From positions 100,782 through 164,781 of the forward strand of contig NZ_JACHTG010000002.1 of the NCBI RefSeq assembly GCF_014250675.1: DNA of 64,000 bases, given 5' to 3'. Within the stretch, counting starts at the first letter, position 1. Every line of letters starts with the position of its first letter. A program made the position numbers and the translations under genes. Shown here in pieces: positions 16,475 through 24,467 of the stretch. The stretch is from Cetobacterium sp. 8H. Its GTDB lineage: Bacteria > Fusobacteriota > Fusobacteriia > Fusobacteriales > Fusobacteriaceae. The notes beneath the pieces were generated by a model. That model was not told the DNA's origin and made no database searches. It saw only the letters and a list, made by a program, of their open reading frames with translations.

Positions 16475-18280
16475 TTAAATCAAGTTTTTTCTTATTATTT
16501 CCTCTAAATTCTCTAGAGTCAACATTTTATTTAAAAAAGCTGGCATACAATCTAGTATAATTCTTTTTTTTGCATTTTCTAAGCTTTCAATTTTTTCATC
16601 TAATAAATCTTCGTATAGATCTATATATTCGTTTATATATTTTTTCAATTTATCTTTATCTGTTATAACTATTAGGTTTTCATTTTGTTCATTAATTTCT
16701 TGAACTTTTATTTTCTTTATCTCTTCCTTTTTTATATTTCCTAATAATTCTGGATATTTTTCCAAATAATCACATATTAGTTTTTTTCTACTACCTAAAA
16801 ATGCTATCTGTTGAATTTTTGTTTCCATCCCACATAACTTTATATACTCCCTGTAAACATATCCCTCAATTCCATCTTGAATCTCTCTAGGTAATTTCTC
16901 AAACTCAGAAAAAATTAGTTCCTTATTTTCATTATTTATATTTGCAGGCTTTTCATCTTCTAATTTTATATCTATATTTTTTTCATTTTTTAAAACTATC
17001 TCTTCAACAAGATCATTAGCCCAATTATTTTCTAAAATTTTTAAAAAATAAGCTCTAGGACTGGTTAACTTCTTCTGTGCAGATAGATATATTGCTGCTG
17101 CTTTAACTTTAGCATATCCATATTTTTCTAAGTTCTTTTCTACAGTTTTACAGATAGATTTTAATTTTTTAGCTTTATCTGGCATAAGTTCTATTATTTC
17201 ATTTATCATTTCATCATTTATAATGATTTCTGGTTTTAATTCTTTTATATTTTTTTCAGTAAAACTTATAGCTAAACTATTATAAATTTCTTTTAATTCT
17301 CTATTGTCATCTTCAAATCTCTCTTTTTTTAATATATTATGCTCTTCACTATAATATATTTCAACATCAGCCTCTAACCATGTTGTTTCTTTTAAAAATT
17401 TAAAATCTTTTATCAAATTTTTAGCCTTTAATTCACTAAAAGCTTTTTCTAAAGTTTTTATTGTAACTGGCAAACTTCTTTTTTCATATTTTAATGGTAT
17501 TTTTTTTATAAGGGCAAATATAGATTCTCTTATACATAAACTATCAAATCTTATCTTTTCCAATAACATATATAACGTTCTAGCTATACTAGAATTAATA
17601 TCTAAAAGAATATCCGAATCATATACTAAATATCCTCTTTTTACGATATTTTTATAAAAATGATCGGATATTTTTATTAAATAAAATTCTTTTATTCTAT
17701 TATCATTTATAGTATTTTTTATTTTTTTTATTTCTCCTAACGGAATTTCACTTTGTGATTTATAAGTTAATATAGGTGTATTAATTTCCCCACTTAAAAT
17801 GATTCCTAACTCATTTGAATACATTGTATTTTTAAATGTATAATTTGATTTTGAAAGTCTTGATATTGCCTTTTTTATATCTGACAAATAATTATTTGTA
17901 TTAATCTTAGCAGCTTCTTTTATCTCTCTGGCTGTGGCTATAAACTCTTGTTCCATTCCTTTTTCTTTCATAATTTTCATTAGTGCTATAAAAATTCTTT
18001 CTTCTGCTTCTCCTGGAATTAAATCTCCTGCTGCTGGGGTAACAGTAATAAAAATATCCTTGTTTTTATTAAAAAAATAAGTTGTAATTTCGTTCTTTTT
18101 TCTTTTAGTATTCTTTGAAAAAATTGGAAACTGCACAATGTTCATGTCAACTCTTATTAAAGCTCTATTTCTTACAAATTCTTCTGGAATATATACATCC
18201 TCTTCTAAGAAACATGTTGGTCCGGTATCTACTGTTTCAATCTCAAAATAATTATCTTTAACAAGTTTATTCTTAGACAT
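16475..18280 (-). CDS. Plasmid replication initiator protein
   Basis: A 601-residue protein. The first ~300 residues resemble replication initiator protein A-type initiators: TPAAGDLIPGEAEERIF, a helical stretch EIKEAAKINTNNYLSDIKKAISRLSK (winged helix that binds DNA), and a second winged helix region around 225-300. The C-terminal half is helix-rich and Glu/Lys-rich. The frame opens at 18319, but I chose the ATG at 18280, preceded by AAGGAG at 6-7 nt spacing; the additional upstream codons lie inside an iteron-like sequence. It should bind the iterons at 18439-18547 to open the origin. It is followed 48 nt later by parA. Confidence 0.85.
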   Translation of the reverse strand: MSKNKLVKDNYFEIETVDTGPTCFLEEDVYIPEEFVRNRALIRVDMNIVQFPIFSKNTKRKKNEITTYFFNKNKDIFITVTPAAGDLIPGEAEERIFIALMKIMKEKGMEQEFIATAREIKEAAKINTNNYLSDIKKAISRLSKSNYTFKNTMYSNELGIILSGEINTPILTYKSQSEIPLGEIKKIKNTINDNRIKEFYLIKISDHFYKNIVKRGYLVYDSDILLDINSSIARTLYMLLEKIRFDSLCIRESIFALIKKIPLKYEKRSLPVTIKTLEKAFSELKAKNLIKDFKFLKETTWLEADVEIYYSEEHNILKKERFEDDNRELKEIYNSLAISFTEKNIKELKPEIIINDEMINEIIELMPDKAKKLKSICKTVEKNLEKYGYAKVKAAAIYLSAQKKLTSPRAYFLKILENNWANDLVEEIVLKNEKNIDIKLEDEKPANINNENKELIFSEFEKLPREIQDGIEGYVYREYIKLCGMETKIQQIAFLGSRKKLICDYLEKYPELLGNIKKEEIKKIKVQEINEQNENLIVITDKDKLKKYINEYIDLYEDLLDEKIESLENAKKRIILDCMPAFLNKMLTLENLEEIIRKNLI

Positions 18281-18297
18281 TATTTTCTCCTTCATTT

Positions 18298-18318
18298 TAT
18301 ATAAATTAACTAGGAACA
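18298..18318 (-). promoter_or_regulatory. Inverted iteron in the rep leader (autoregulatory operator)
   Basis: On the minus strand this reads TGTTCCTAGTTAATTTATATA and matches the first origin iteron at 20 of 21 positions, in opposite orientation. It lies between the likely rep promoter and the rep start codon. Inverted iterons at rep promoters are bound by initiator dimers to repress rep in many iteron plasmids. Confidence 0.75.
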
Positions 18319-18367
18319 TCTTTAATTTATGTGATTTTATTCCTATATCATTTGTATTTTTTTACTA

Positions 18368-18376
18368 ATTATAACA
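18368..18376 (-). promoter_or_regulatory. Probable extended -10 promoter of rep
   Basis: Minus strand TGTTATAAT is a perfect extended -10 (TGnTATAAT). No good -35 lies at the standard distance. Transcription would begin near 18361, giving an ~80-nt leader that includes the inverted iteron. Confidence 0.5.
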
Positions 18377-18438
18377 TATTTTTCTAAAAAACAAACATTT
18401 TTTTGAAAAAGTTCCTATATCATATATAAGAACAAAAC

Positions 18439-18547
18439 TGTTCCTAGGTAATTTATATATTGTTCCTAGGTAATTTGTATATTGTTCCTAGGTAATTTAC
18501 CCAGAAGTTCCTAGGTAATTTGCATTTTGTTCCTAGGTAATTTGTAT
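18439..18547 (+). repeat. Five direct iterons, plasmid replication origin
   Basis: GTTCCTAGGTAATTT occurs five times, with G at 18440, 18462, 18484, 18507 and 18529 (spacing 22, 22, 23, 22, i.e. about two helical turns). Most copies extend to TGTTCCTAGGTAATTTGTAT. An imperfect palindrome (18411-18433) with the half-motif GTTCCTATAT precedes them. Together with the adjacent rep gene this is the iteron array of a replication origin. Confidence 0.92.
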
Positions 18548-18587
18548 TGAGCAAAATGACATACCCTTAATAAATTCAATGCCTAAA

Positions 18588-18650
18588 TATATGTTTTTTT
18601 GATTTTTTTTTTTACGTAACAAAGAAACAATATATAACAAAGAAACAACT
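18588..18650. other. AT-rich putative unwinding region with two 13-mers
   Basis: Right after the iterons come a poly-T block and two copies of AACAAAGAAACAA (18618-18630 and 18636-18648). AT-rich DNA with short direct repeats next to iterons is typical of an origin's unwinding element. I see no clear DnaA box. Confidence 0.5.
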
Positions 18651-18718
18651 AACAAGAAAAACGATAAAATTAAAACTCAAAATCATGATTTTTTCTCTTC
18701 CTTTTCTCTATTTCAAAA

Positions 18719-18985
18719 TCAACTAAATAATTTACTAAAATTTTTTCTTTTAAATTTATATAATTTGTTTATCCAAAGTTTTAATAAATCCCTTCTTTTC
18801 TTATCTAAATATCTATATTTCTTTATATCTTTAAAATAATTATAAATCTCAGATGACTTTGAAGCTCTCAAAGTCAATTTAAGACATTTTAATCTAACTT
18901 TGGATAAATGACACTCAAAACCACTAGCATCTATGTTAAAAAGCTTTTTACGGAGTATGAGAGGCATTATTTTTCTATCTAACAA
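18719..18985 (-). CDS. Short uncertain ORF near the origin
   Basis: An 88-codon frame from TTG, very basic (Lys/Arg-rich), with no recognisable domain. Its start has no convincing ribosome binding site. A second similar frame lies just upstream on the same strand in a different frame. Together they may be remnants of one plasmid gene, or chance open frames next to the origin. I cannot name a function. Confidence 0.25.
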   Translation of the reverse strand: MLDRKIMPLILRKKLFNIDASGFECHLSKVRLKCLKLTLRASKSSEIYNYFKDIKKYRYLDKKRRDLLKLWINKLYKFKRKNFSKLFS

Positions 18986-19020
18986 TATAACTTCTTGTCA
19001 TTTTTTTTATTTTAATAATT

Positions 19021-19299
19021 TCAACTCTTTCTCATTACCAAGTCTATATCCATAATTAATTTAATTAAAGATAATAAATTTAGTGCTGAAACTATTTTTA
19101 AATTTTTCAAAAATAGATCTAAAAAATATAATCTATTTTTCTCTATATTAAAAGTGCTTAAAAGCTCATATTCAACTTTAAAGATTTTTTTGGCTTCTAA
19201 TCTTTCTAATTTAAAAAGCTTGCTTATTAACTCTTTCATCGCCATCTGTCCTAAAATATAGTGAATATGTGACTTACCTTTACCATAAAATATATTCAA
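19021..19299 (-). CDS. Second short uncertain ORF near the origin
   Basis: A 92-codon frame from ATG, rich in Leu, Ile and Lys, predicted mostly helical, without a recognisable motif. The composition is close to that of the surrounding AT-rich DNA. It may be the upstream piece of the same broken gene as 18719-18985. Coding status is doubtful. Confidence 0.25.
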   Translation of the reverse strand: MNIFYGKGKSHIHYILGQMAMKELISKLFKLERLEAKKIFKVEYELLSTFNIEKNRLYFLDLFLKNLKIVSALNLLSLIKLIMDIDLVMRKS

Positions 19300-19608
19300 A
19301 TGATAAATTCACTTTCTAAAAAGCTGAAGATGCCTGAAAGGTCAAAAGATCTCTTCAAACATGCAGTTTCTAGCAATTTACCTTGACAAAAGCCAGAAAC
19401 TGTTAAACGTGTACTATTGACTACAACAGTATTGTAATACAAAAGAAGGAATAGTTATGTTATTTTATAATTATTCAGATTTCTTTTATTGAAATTTATA
19501 AAAATTAAAAGAGAAATAGAATTGACAAAATATATAAAATATTATAAGAGATATTATATAGGATTTTTATTAGTAAAAGGTAAAGATTTTATTAGTGGGG
19601 GATGGGTC
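19300..19608. other. Intergenic region upstream of rpoN with one hairpin
   Basis: About 300 bases with no credible gene. The region 19364-19402 folds: CAGTTTCTAGC pairs with GCCAGAAACTG around a 17-nt loop. Its composition is less AT-rich than its neighbours and it could be the end of a lost mobile element or a structured leader. No sigma-70 promoter with a good -35 and -10 is visible for rpoN. The frame from TTG 19489 is ignored because the ATG at 19609 is much better placed. Confidence 0.4.
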
Positions 19609-20673
19609 ATGAAGTGTAATTTAAAGATAAAATTAAGTTTAACGCAAGATATTATTTTTAAATCAAGCGTTTTAGAAAAATCAAATTTTGAATTAGAGAA
19701 TAGATATTTTTCGAAAGAAAAAAAAGAATTACAGAATTTTGAAATTCCACAACAATCAAATGATTTTATAGATTTTTTATTGGAACAAGTTAATTATATG
19801 ACAATATCACCACAAGTTAAAAAAACATTAATTTATTTAATATATAATCTTTCTAATTTTGGGTACTTAGATAAGTATAATTTAATAAAAAGTGAATATG
19901 ATAAGGATAGAATTCAGATTTTTAATGAAGCGTATGAAATATTAAAAAAATTGGAACCTTGTGGTGTGGGAGCTATTAATTTAAAAGATTGTTTAAAAAA
20001 TCAGCTAAAACCTTATGAATATGAAGATTATTTTTTAAAAGTATTAATAGAGAATTATTTAGAGGATTTAGCAGAAAAAAGATATGATAAAATATCTAGA
20101 GAAATAAAGATAAGCACAGAAAAAATTATAGAAAAGTTAAAGATTATCCAAAAATTAAATCCGATTCCTACAAGAGGGTTTAATACAAGTACAATAAATT
20201 CGTACATATTACCGGAAGCAATAATAAAGTCTAATAAAAATGGAGAATATACATTGGAAATAAATGAGGATATTTTAAAAAATTTAAATTCTTCAAATAT
20301 TCTTCCAAAAATATATTCTGCAATTTATAGAAGACAAATTTTAATACAAGAAATTCTAACAGAAATAATAAAGAAAAATAATAATCTAAGTATGACAACT
20401 TTAAGTAAAATTTTAAAGGTTGATATTTCAACAATTTCTAGAGCAATAAAAGAAAAGTATATTTTATTGGATAATGAAATAATAACTATAAAAAATTTTC
20501 TTAAAATACATAGTTTAAAAGAAAGTATAAAGTCAGAAATAAAGGAGTTAATAAGATTATCGGAGGAAAAGTTGACAGATGAACAATTATGTTTATTATT
20601 AAAAACAAAAGGAATAGAACTATCCAGAAGAACGGTTAATAAATATGTAAATGAAATAAAAAGGGGGAAATAA
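19609..20673 (+). CDS. rpoN: RNA polymerase sigma-54 factor, short form
   Basis: A 354-residue sigma-54. Region I (KIKLSLTQDIIFKSSVLEKSNFELE) is short and poor in glutamine. The core-binding domain is visible at ~60-230 (FLLEQVNYMTISPQVKKTLIYLI, LEPCGVGAINLKDCLKNQL, IQKLNPIPTRGF). An HTH (LSKILKVDISTISRAIKEKYI) and the RpoN box SRRTVNKYVNEI at the C-terminus bind the -24 element. Typical RpoN proteins are about 420-480 residues. The ATG at 19609 follows GGGGGATGG. The stop overlaps the activator start (TAATG), so the two are co-translated. A plasmid-borne sigma-54 next to its activator suggests a private regulatory circuit. Confidence 0.9.
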   Translation: MKCNLKIKLSLTQDIIFKSSVLEKSNFELENRYFSKEKKELQNFEIPQQSNDFIDFLLEQVNYMTISPQVKKTLIYLIYNLSNFGYLDKYNLIKSEYDKDRIQIFNEAYEILKKLEPCGVGAINLKDCLKNQLKPYEYEDYFLKVLIENYLEDLAEKRYDKISREIKISTEKIIEKLKIIQKLNPIPTRGFNTSTINSYILPEAIIKSNKNGEYTLEINEDILKNLNSSNILPKIYSAIYRRQILIQEILTEIIKKNNNLSMTTLSKILKVDISTISRAIKEKYILLDNEIITIKNFLKIHSLKESIKSEIKELIRLSEEKLTDEQLCLLLKTKGIELSRRTVNKYVNEIKRGK

Positions 20674-22406
20674 TGTTAAATTTGATACAAAATCATGTAG
20701 TTAAGTACGCAGAAGTTATTTCTAATGTTGTTGGGGTAGATGTTGCAATAGTTGATAAAAATATGCTGAGAATAGCTGGTACAGGTTTATATAAAAATAA
20801 AAAGCAATTATTTTCAAAAGGTTCAGTATTCAAAGATACATTAAAAACAGGTAAAACAAGAGTTATAGAGAATCCAAGAGAGCATGATCTATGCCTTAAA
20901 TGTAAGTCTAAAAATGAATGTAAGGAAATTTTAGAGATCTCAGAACCAATCTTTTGTAAGGATGAAATTGTAGGAGTCATAGGGTTAGTTTGTTTTAATG
21001 AAAAACAAAAAATAAAAATTTTAGAAAATATAAATTATTTTTTAAAATTTACAGAACAAATAAGTGAACTGATTGGAATTAAACTTTATGAGTATAGAGA
21101 CAAGGAAAGTCAAATAGAAAAAAAACTGTTACTTGAGGGTGTTTTAGAAAATATAGATAAAGGAGTTATAATTTTTTCTAAAAGCAAAGAAGTTGAAAAT
21201 TTAAATAAATATGCTAAGAAAAAATTAAATATTCCTAAAAATAAAGAGTTTTCTGGAATAAAAATAAAAATTGTAAAAAAAAGAGAGTTTCTTAATGAAG
21301 AAAATGTTTATGAAATGAAATTTAATAATGAAGTAAAGAATGTTGTTGGAAAATATATTCCTCTTTCGGATAATAGTTTAAATTCAAAGAATATGTTTAT
21401 ATTTGAAGATTTAGAAGCAAAAAATGAAATGTTAAATACAAGCAATATTTATAGCTCTATTGGAATGAATGATATAATTGGTGAGTCTAACTTTATTATA
21501 GAGCTAAAAAATAAAATAAAAAAAATATCTAAGTCAGATTCAACAGTATTAATAACAGGGGAAAGTGGTACAGGAAAAGAACTAGTAGCTCGAGGAATTC
21601 ATACAAATAGTAATAGAAAGGATAAGCAATTTGTTGCAATAAATTGTGCAGCAATTCCAGATTCTTTAATTGAAAGTGAGTTATTTGGGTATGTAAAGGG
21701 TGCCTTTACAGGAGCAAATTCAAATGGTAAAATTGGTAAATTTGAATTAGCAAATGGAGGAACTATTTTTTTGGATGAAATAGGAGATTTACCATTTTAT
21801 TTACAAGGCAAATTATTAAGAGTAATTCAAGAAAGAACAATAACAAGAATTGGAGATAATGAAAGTATAGATTTAGATATAAGAATTGTGGCTGCTACTA
21901 ATGTAGATTTAGAAAAAAAAATAGAAGAAAAAAAATTTAGAAGAGATCTTTTTTATAGGTTAAATGTGATTCCAATTAAATTAGAACCCTTGAGAGAAAG
22001 AAAAGAGGATGTAAGAGTTTTGGTAGATTTTTTGATAAAAAAATATAATCAAAAAAATAATAAATATGTTCATACTTTATCTGATAAAACTTTAGATAAA
22101 TTAATAAATTATTGTTGGCCTGGAAATGTTAGGGAACTAGAAAATACTGTAGAATTATTAATAAATCTTTCTGATGATAGGGGGGAAATTACATTTGATA
22201 TGTTGCCCCAAAATATTGTAAATGATGAAGGACAATCAGTTTATTTACAAGAGAGTGGATTAAAAAAATTAGAGGTGATAGAAAAAGAGTATATTTTTAA
22301 AGTATTAGAAAAATTTGGGGAAACAACAGAGGGAAAGAAAAAAGCAGCAAAAGTGTTAGGTATTGGGTTAACTACACTATATAGAAAATTAGAATTGTCA
22401 AAATGA
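20673..22406 (+). CDS. Sigma-54-dependent activator (GAF-like sensor, AAA+, Fis HTH)
   Basis: A 577-residue enhancer-binding protein. Residues 1-~140 form a GAF-like sensor with a cysteine cluster (CLKCKSKNEC and EPIFCKDE), suited to sensing a thiol, metal or redox signal. Residues ~150-250 are PAS-like. The AAA+ domain (~267-500) has Walker A GESGTGKE, the sigma-54 contact loop GAFTGA and Walker B GGTIFLDEIG. The C-terminus is a Fis-type HTH (KKKAAKVLGIGLTTLYRKL). It overlaps rpoN by one base. A -24/-12 promoter lies 206 nt downstream in front of the cysteine/thiazoline operon, the obvious target. Confidence 0.92.
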   Translation: MLNLIQNHVVKYAEVISNVVGVDVAIVDKNMLRIAGTGLYKNKKQLFSKGSVFKDTLKTGKTRVIENPREHDLCLKCKSKNECKEILEISEPIFCKDEIVGVIGLVCFNEKQKIKILENINYFLKFTEQISELIGIKLYEYRDKESQIEKKLLLEGVLENIDKGVIIFSKSKEVENLNKYAKKKLNIPKNKEFSGIKIKIVKKREFLNEENVYEMKFNNEVKNVVGKYIPLSDNSLNSKNMFIFEDLEAKNEMLNTSNIYSSIGMNDIIGESNFIIELKNKIKKISKSDSTVLITGESGTGKELVARGIHTNSNRKDKQFVAINCAAIPDSLIESELFGYVKGAFTGANSNGKIGKFELANGGTIFLDEIGDLPFYLQGKLLRVIQERTITRIGDNESIDLDIRIVAATNVDLEKKIEEKKFRRDLFYRLNVIPIKLEPLRERKEDVRVLVDFLIKKYNQKNNKYVHTLSDKTLDKLINYCWPGNVRELENTVELLINLSDDRGEITFDMLPQNIVNDEGQSVYLQESGLKKLEVIEKEYIFKVLEKFGETTEGKKKAAKVLGIGLTTLYRKLELSK

Positions 22407-22457
22407 AAAAAAAAATAAAAAATTATTAATTTAAACTTTGAAAATAAAGAAAAATTT

Positions 22458-22503
22458 AAAAAATTGCCAAAATGAAAATCTTTTTCATTTTGGCAATTTT
22501 TTT
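22458..22503 (+). terminator. Terminator of the rpoN-activator operon
   Basis: A long stem AAATTGCCAAAATGAAAA / TTTTCATTTTGGCAATTT with a 3-nt loop followed by T residues, ~55 nt after the activator stop. Confidence 0.88.
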
Positions 22504-22553
22504 AGTTGTTTTGAAAAATTAATAAATTAAAAAGTGTTTAAAAAATAAAAAAA

Positions 22554-22578
22554 ATGATTTTTTTTGAAATAAAATCAT
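22554..22578. promoter_or_regulatory. Possible activator binding site
   Basis: Inverted repeat ATGATTTT (22554-22561) and AAAATCAT (22571-22578) centred ~50 bases upstream of the -24 element. Activators of sigma-54 bind dyads upstream of their promoters, usually a little further away. The AT-rich context makes chance dyads common. Confidence 0.3.
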
Positions 22579-22611
22579 AAAAAATAAAAAAAAATGTAGT
22601 TTAAACGAAAA

Positions 22612-22627
22612 TGGCATGATTTTTGTA
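22612..22627 (+). promoter_or_regulatory. Sigma-54 (-24/-12) promoter
   Basis: TGGCATGATTTTTGTA matches the consensus TGGCACG-N4-TTGCA with the exact spacing GG-N10-G(C/T); deviations are T for C in the -24 block and T for C in the -12 GC. Start of transcription is expected near 22637, 34 nt before the ATC hydrolase ATG. The neighbouring rpoN and activator genes make this call much stronger. Confidence 0.82.
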
Positions 22628-22670
22628 AATATATAGGTGATAATCAAAATTAAAGGAAAGGAGGAATAAA

Positions 22671-23180
22671 ATGTTAAATCAACCAAAAAATGTGAACGAA
22701 GAATTAATAAATAAACTGAGGGGTGCAATTCACCATAGAGGACTTTGGATGGGATTGTTATTAAAAGAAATGAAAGATCGAGGATTAGATTGGGAAGATA
22801 TAGGAAGAAAAGCGATTTTTAATTGTGGTTGTTTGCATGGAAAAGAAATTGAAAATAAAATGGATTCAAATGGAGGTTTAGTCTCTTTTGGGAATACATT
22901 TTTTACAGAAGAAATTAGAAAAATATTTGAAATTAATGTGAAAAATATAGATGAAGATTCTTTGAAATTAGAGTATGGTCATTGTCCACTTGTGAAAGCA
23001 TGGCAAGATTTAGGATTTAAAGATGAATCTTTAGATAAAATTTGTGATATAGCTATGTGTGGTGATAGGGGAATAGAGAGTCAGTTTCCTGAATTTGAAT
23101 TTGAGTTAGGGAGAACGATAGCACAAGGATATCAAGTTTGTGAAGTAAATTTTTATAGAAAAAAGAATGAGGCGAAATAG
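22671..23180 (+). CDS. ATC hydrolase-family protein (first paralog)
   Basis: A 169-residue cytoplasmic protein resembling the L-2-amino-thiazoline-4-carboxylic acid hydrolase family. Conserved features are HHRGLWMGLLL near the N-terminus, a central DxGxxSFGNTF-type stretch, and GHCPLVKAWQDLG with a C-terminal CDIAMCGDR. In Pseudomonas such an enzyme opens the thiazoline ring on the route to L-cysteine. The ribosome site AAGGAGGAA is strong. First gene after the sigma-54 promoter, 2 nt before the desulfidase gene. A related paralog closes the operon. Substrate is inferred from family name and neighbour only. Confidence 0.75.
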   Translation: MLNQPKNVNEELINKLRGAIHHRGLWMGLLLKEMKDRGLDWEDIGRKAIFNCGCLHGKEIENKMDSNGGLVSFGNTFFTEEIRKIFEINVKNIDEDSLKLEYGHCPLVKAWQDLGFKDESLDKICDIAMCGDRGIESQFPEFEFELGRTIAQGYQVCEVNFYRKKNEAK

Positions 23181-23182
23181 TT

Positions 23183-24445
23183 ATGAAAAATATTTTAGAG
23201 CAAGAAATTTTAATGGCATTAGGTTGTACTGAACCTATAGCTGTGGCACTTTGTGCTGCTACGGCTTACAATATTATTGGCGGAGAAAAAATCAAATCAG
23301 TAATATGTTTAGCAAACTCTAATATAATAAAGAATGCAACATCAGTTTATATTCCAAATACAGATGGTCTTTATGGAATGAAATCAGCTGTAGCAGCTGG
23401 TATTATTTCAAATGAACCAGAATTAAAAATGGAATTATTAAAAAATTTAAATTCTGAAAAGGTAAAAAAAATAAAATTTTTATTGGAAAAAGAGATAATT
23501 AAAGTATCACCATATAAAACAGATAAATCTATTTATATTGATGTGACAGTAAAGACAGAAAATGGAGTAGGACAATGTATAGTAGAAAATTCTCATTCTA
23601 ATATATCTTTAATCAGAAAAAATGATGAAATAGTCTACTCAAAAGAAAAAACAGAAGAAAAAATAGGAAGTTTTTTAGATTATTCAATTTTAAATTTAGA
23701 ATCAATATATAATTATATAAACACTGTTCATATATCAGAATTGGATATAATAAAAAAATCTATTGAGGTTAATAAAGAAATTTGTAACGAAGGCTTAAAA
23801 GGTAACTATGGATTATCTGTTGCTAAAGATTTAGAAAAAAACTCATTTTCTGAATTATTTAATTCAAATGCATTAAATAATGCCATTAAAAATACTGTAG
23901 CAGGAACGGATGCGAGAATGGCAGGATGTAATTTGCCAGCGATGAGCAATTCAGGAAGTGGAAATCAAGGAATAGCAACAACCATGCCAGTTGTAGCTTA
24001 TGGAGAAAGCAGAAATATATGTGAGGAGAAATTGATCAGAGGGGCAGCATTAAGTAATTTAGTTACAATTTATATAAAAACAAATTTAGGAAGATTATCT
24101 TCTTTATGTGGAGCAGTTAATGCATCAGCAGGATCAAGTTGTGGAATTGTATATTTAAATGATGGAACGGTAGAACAAATGGAAAAAGCTATAAATAATG
24201 TTATAGGGAATATAGCTGGAATGTTTTGTGATGGAGCCAAAGCAGGATGTGGTTTAAAAGTAGCAACAGGAACATTTGTTTCTGTATTAAGTGCACATAG
24301 AGCATTAGAAGGAAGTGGAATAAATTCAACTGATGGAATAGTTGGAAAAAACATTGATGAAACTTTAGAAAATTATGGCAGAATTTCAAAATATGGATTA
24401 AAAGAGTTAGATAATATTTTATTAGATATAATGGTAAAAAAATAA
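23183..24445 (+). CDS. UPF0597 / CyuA-type L-cysteine desulfidase
   Basis: A 420-residue protein of the UPF0597 family, related to the alpha chain of iron-sulfur L-serine dehydratase. Near the N-terminus is ALGCTEPIA; later GTDARMAGCNLPAMSNSGSGNQG and the cysteines of SLCGAVNASAGSSCG and FCDGAKAGCGLK, which would hold a [4Fe-4S] cluster. Characterised relatives split L-cysteine into pyruvate, sulfide and ammonia. With ATC hydrolases on both sides it would degrade cysteine released from thiazoline compounds. It contains no transmembrane segment. Confidence 0.85.
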   Translation: MKNILEQEILMALGCTEPIAVALCAATAYNIIGGEKIKSVICLANSNIIKNATSVYIPNTDGLYGMKSAVAAGIISNEPELKMELLKNLNSEKVKKIKFLLEKEIIKVSPYKTDKSIYIDVTVKTENGVGQCIVENSHSNISLIRKNDEIVYSKEKTEEKIGSFLDYSILNLESIYNYINTVHISELDIIKKSIEVNKEICNEGLKGNYGLSVAKDLEKNSFSELFNSNALNNAIKNTVAGTDARMAGCNLPAMSNSGSGNQGIATTMPVVAYGESRNICEEKLIRGAALSNLVTIYIKTNLGRLSSLCGAVNASAGSSCGIVYLNDGTVEQMEKAINNVIGNIAGMFCDGAKAGCGLKVATGTFVSVLSAHRALEGSGINSTDGIVGKNIDETLENYGRISKYGLKELDNILLDIMVKK

Positions 24446-24467
24446 AAATTATAGAAAGGAGAAATAA

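Noticed and set aside
18281..18319. Longer Rep protein starting at ATG 18319
   Set aside because: The extra codons are the inverted iteron itself; AAGGAG precedes ATG 18280.
19489..19608. Longer RpoN starting at TTG 19489
   Set aside because: The 40 extra residues are not sigma-54-like, and GGGGGATGG directly before ATG 19609 fits a real start.
20693..20980. Minus-strand frames inside the activator, desulfidase and other genes
   Set aside because: They lack ribosome sites and domain features and are antisense shadows of well-supported genes.
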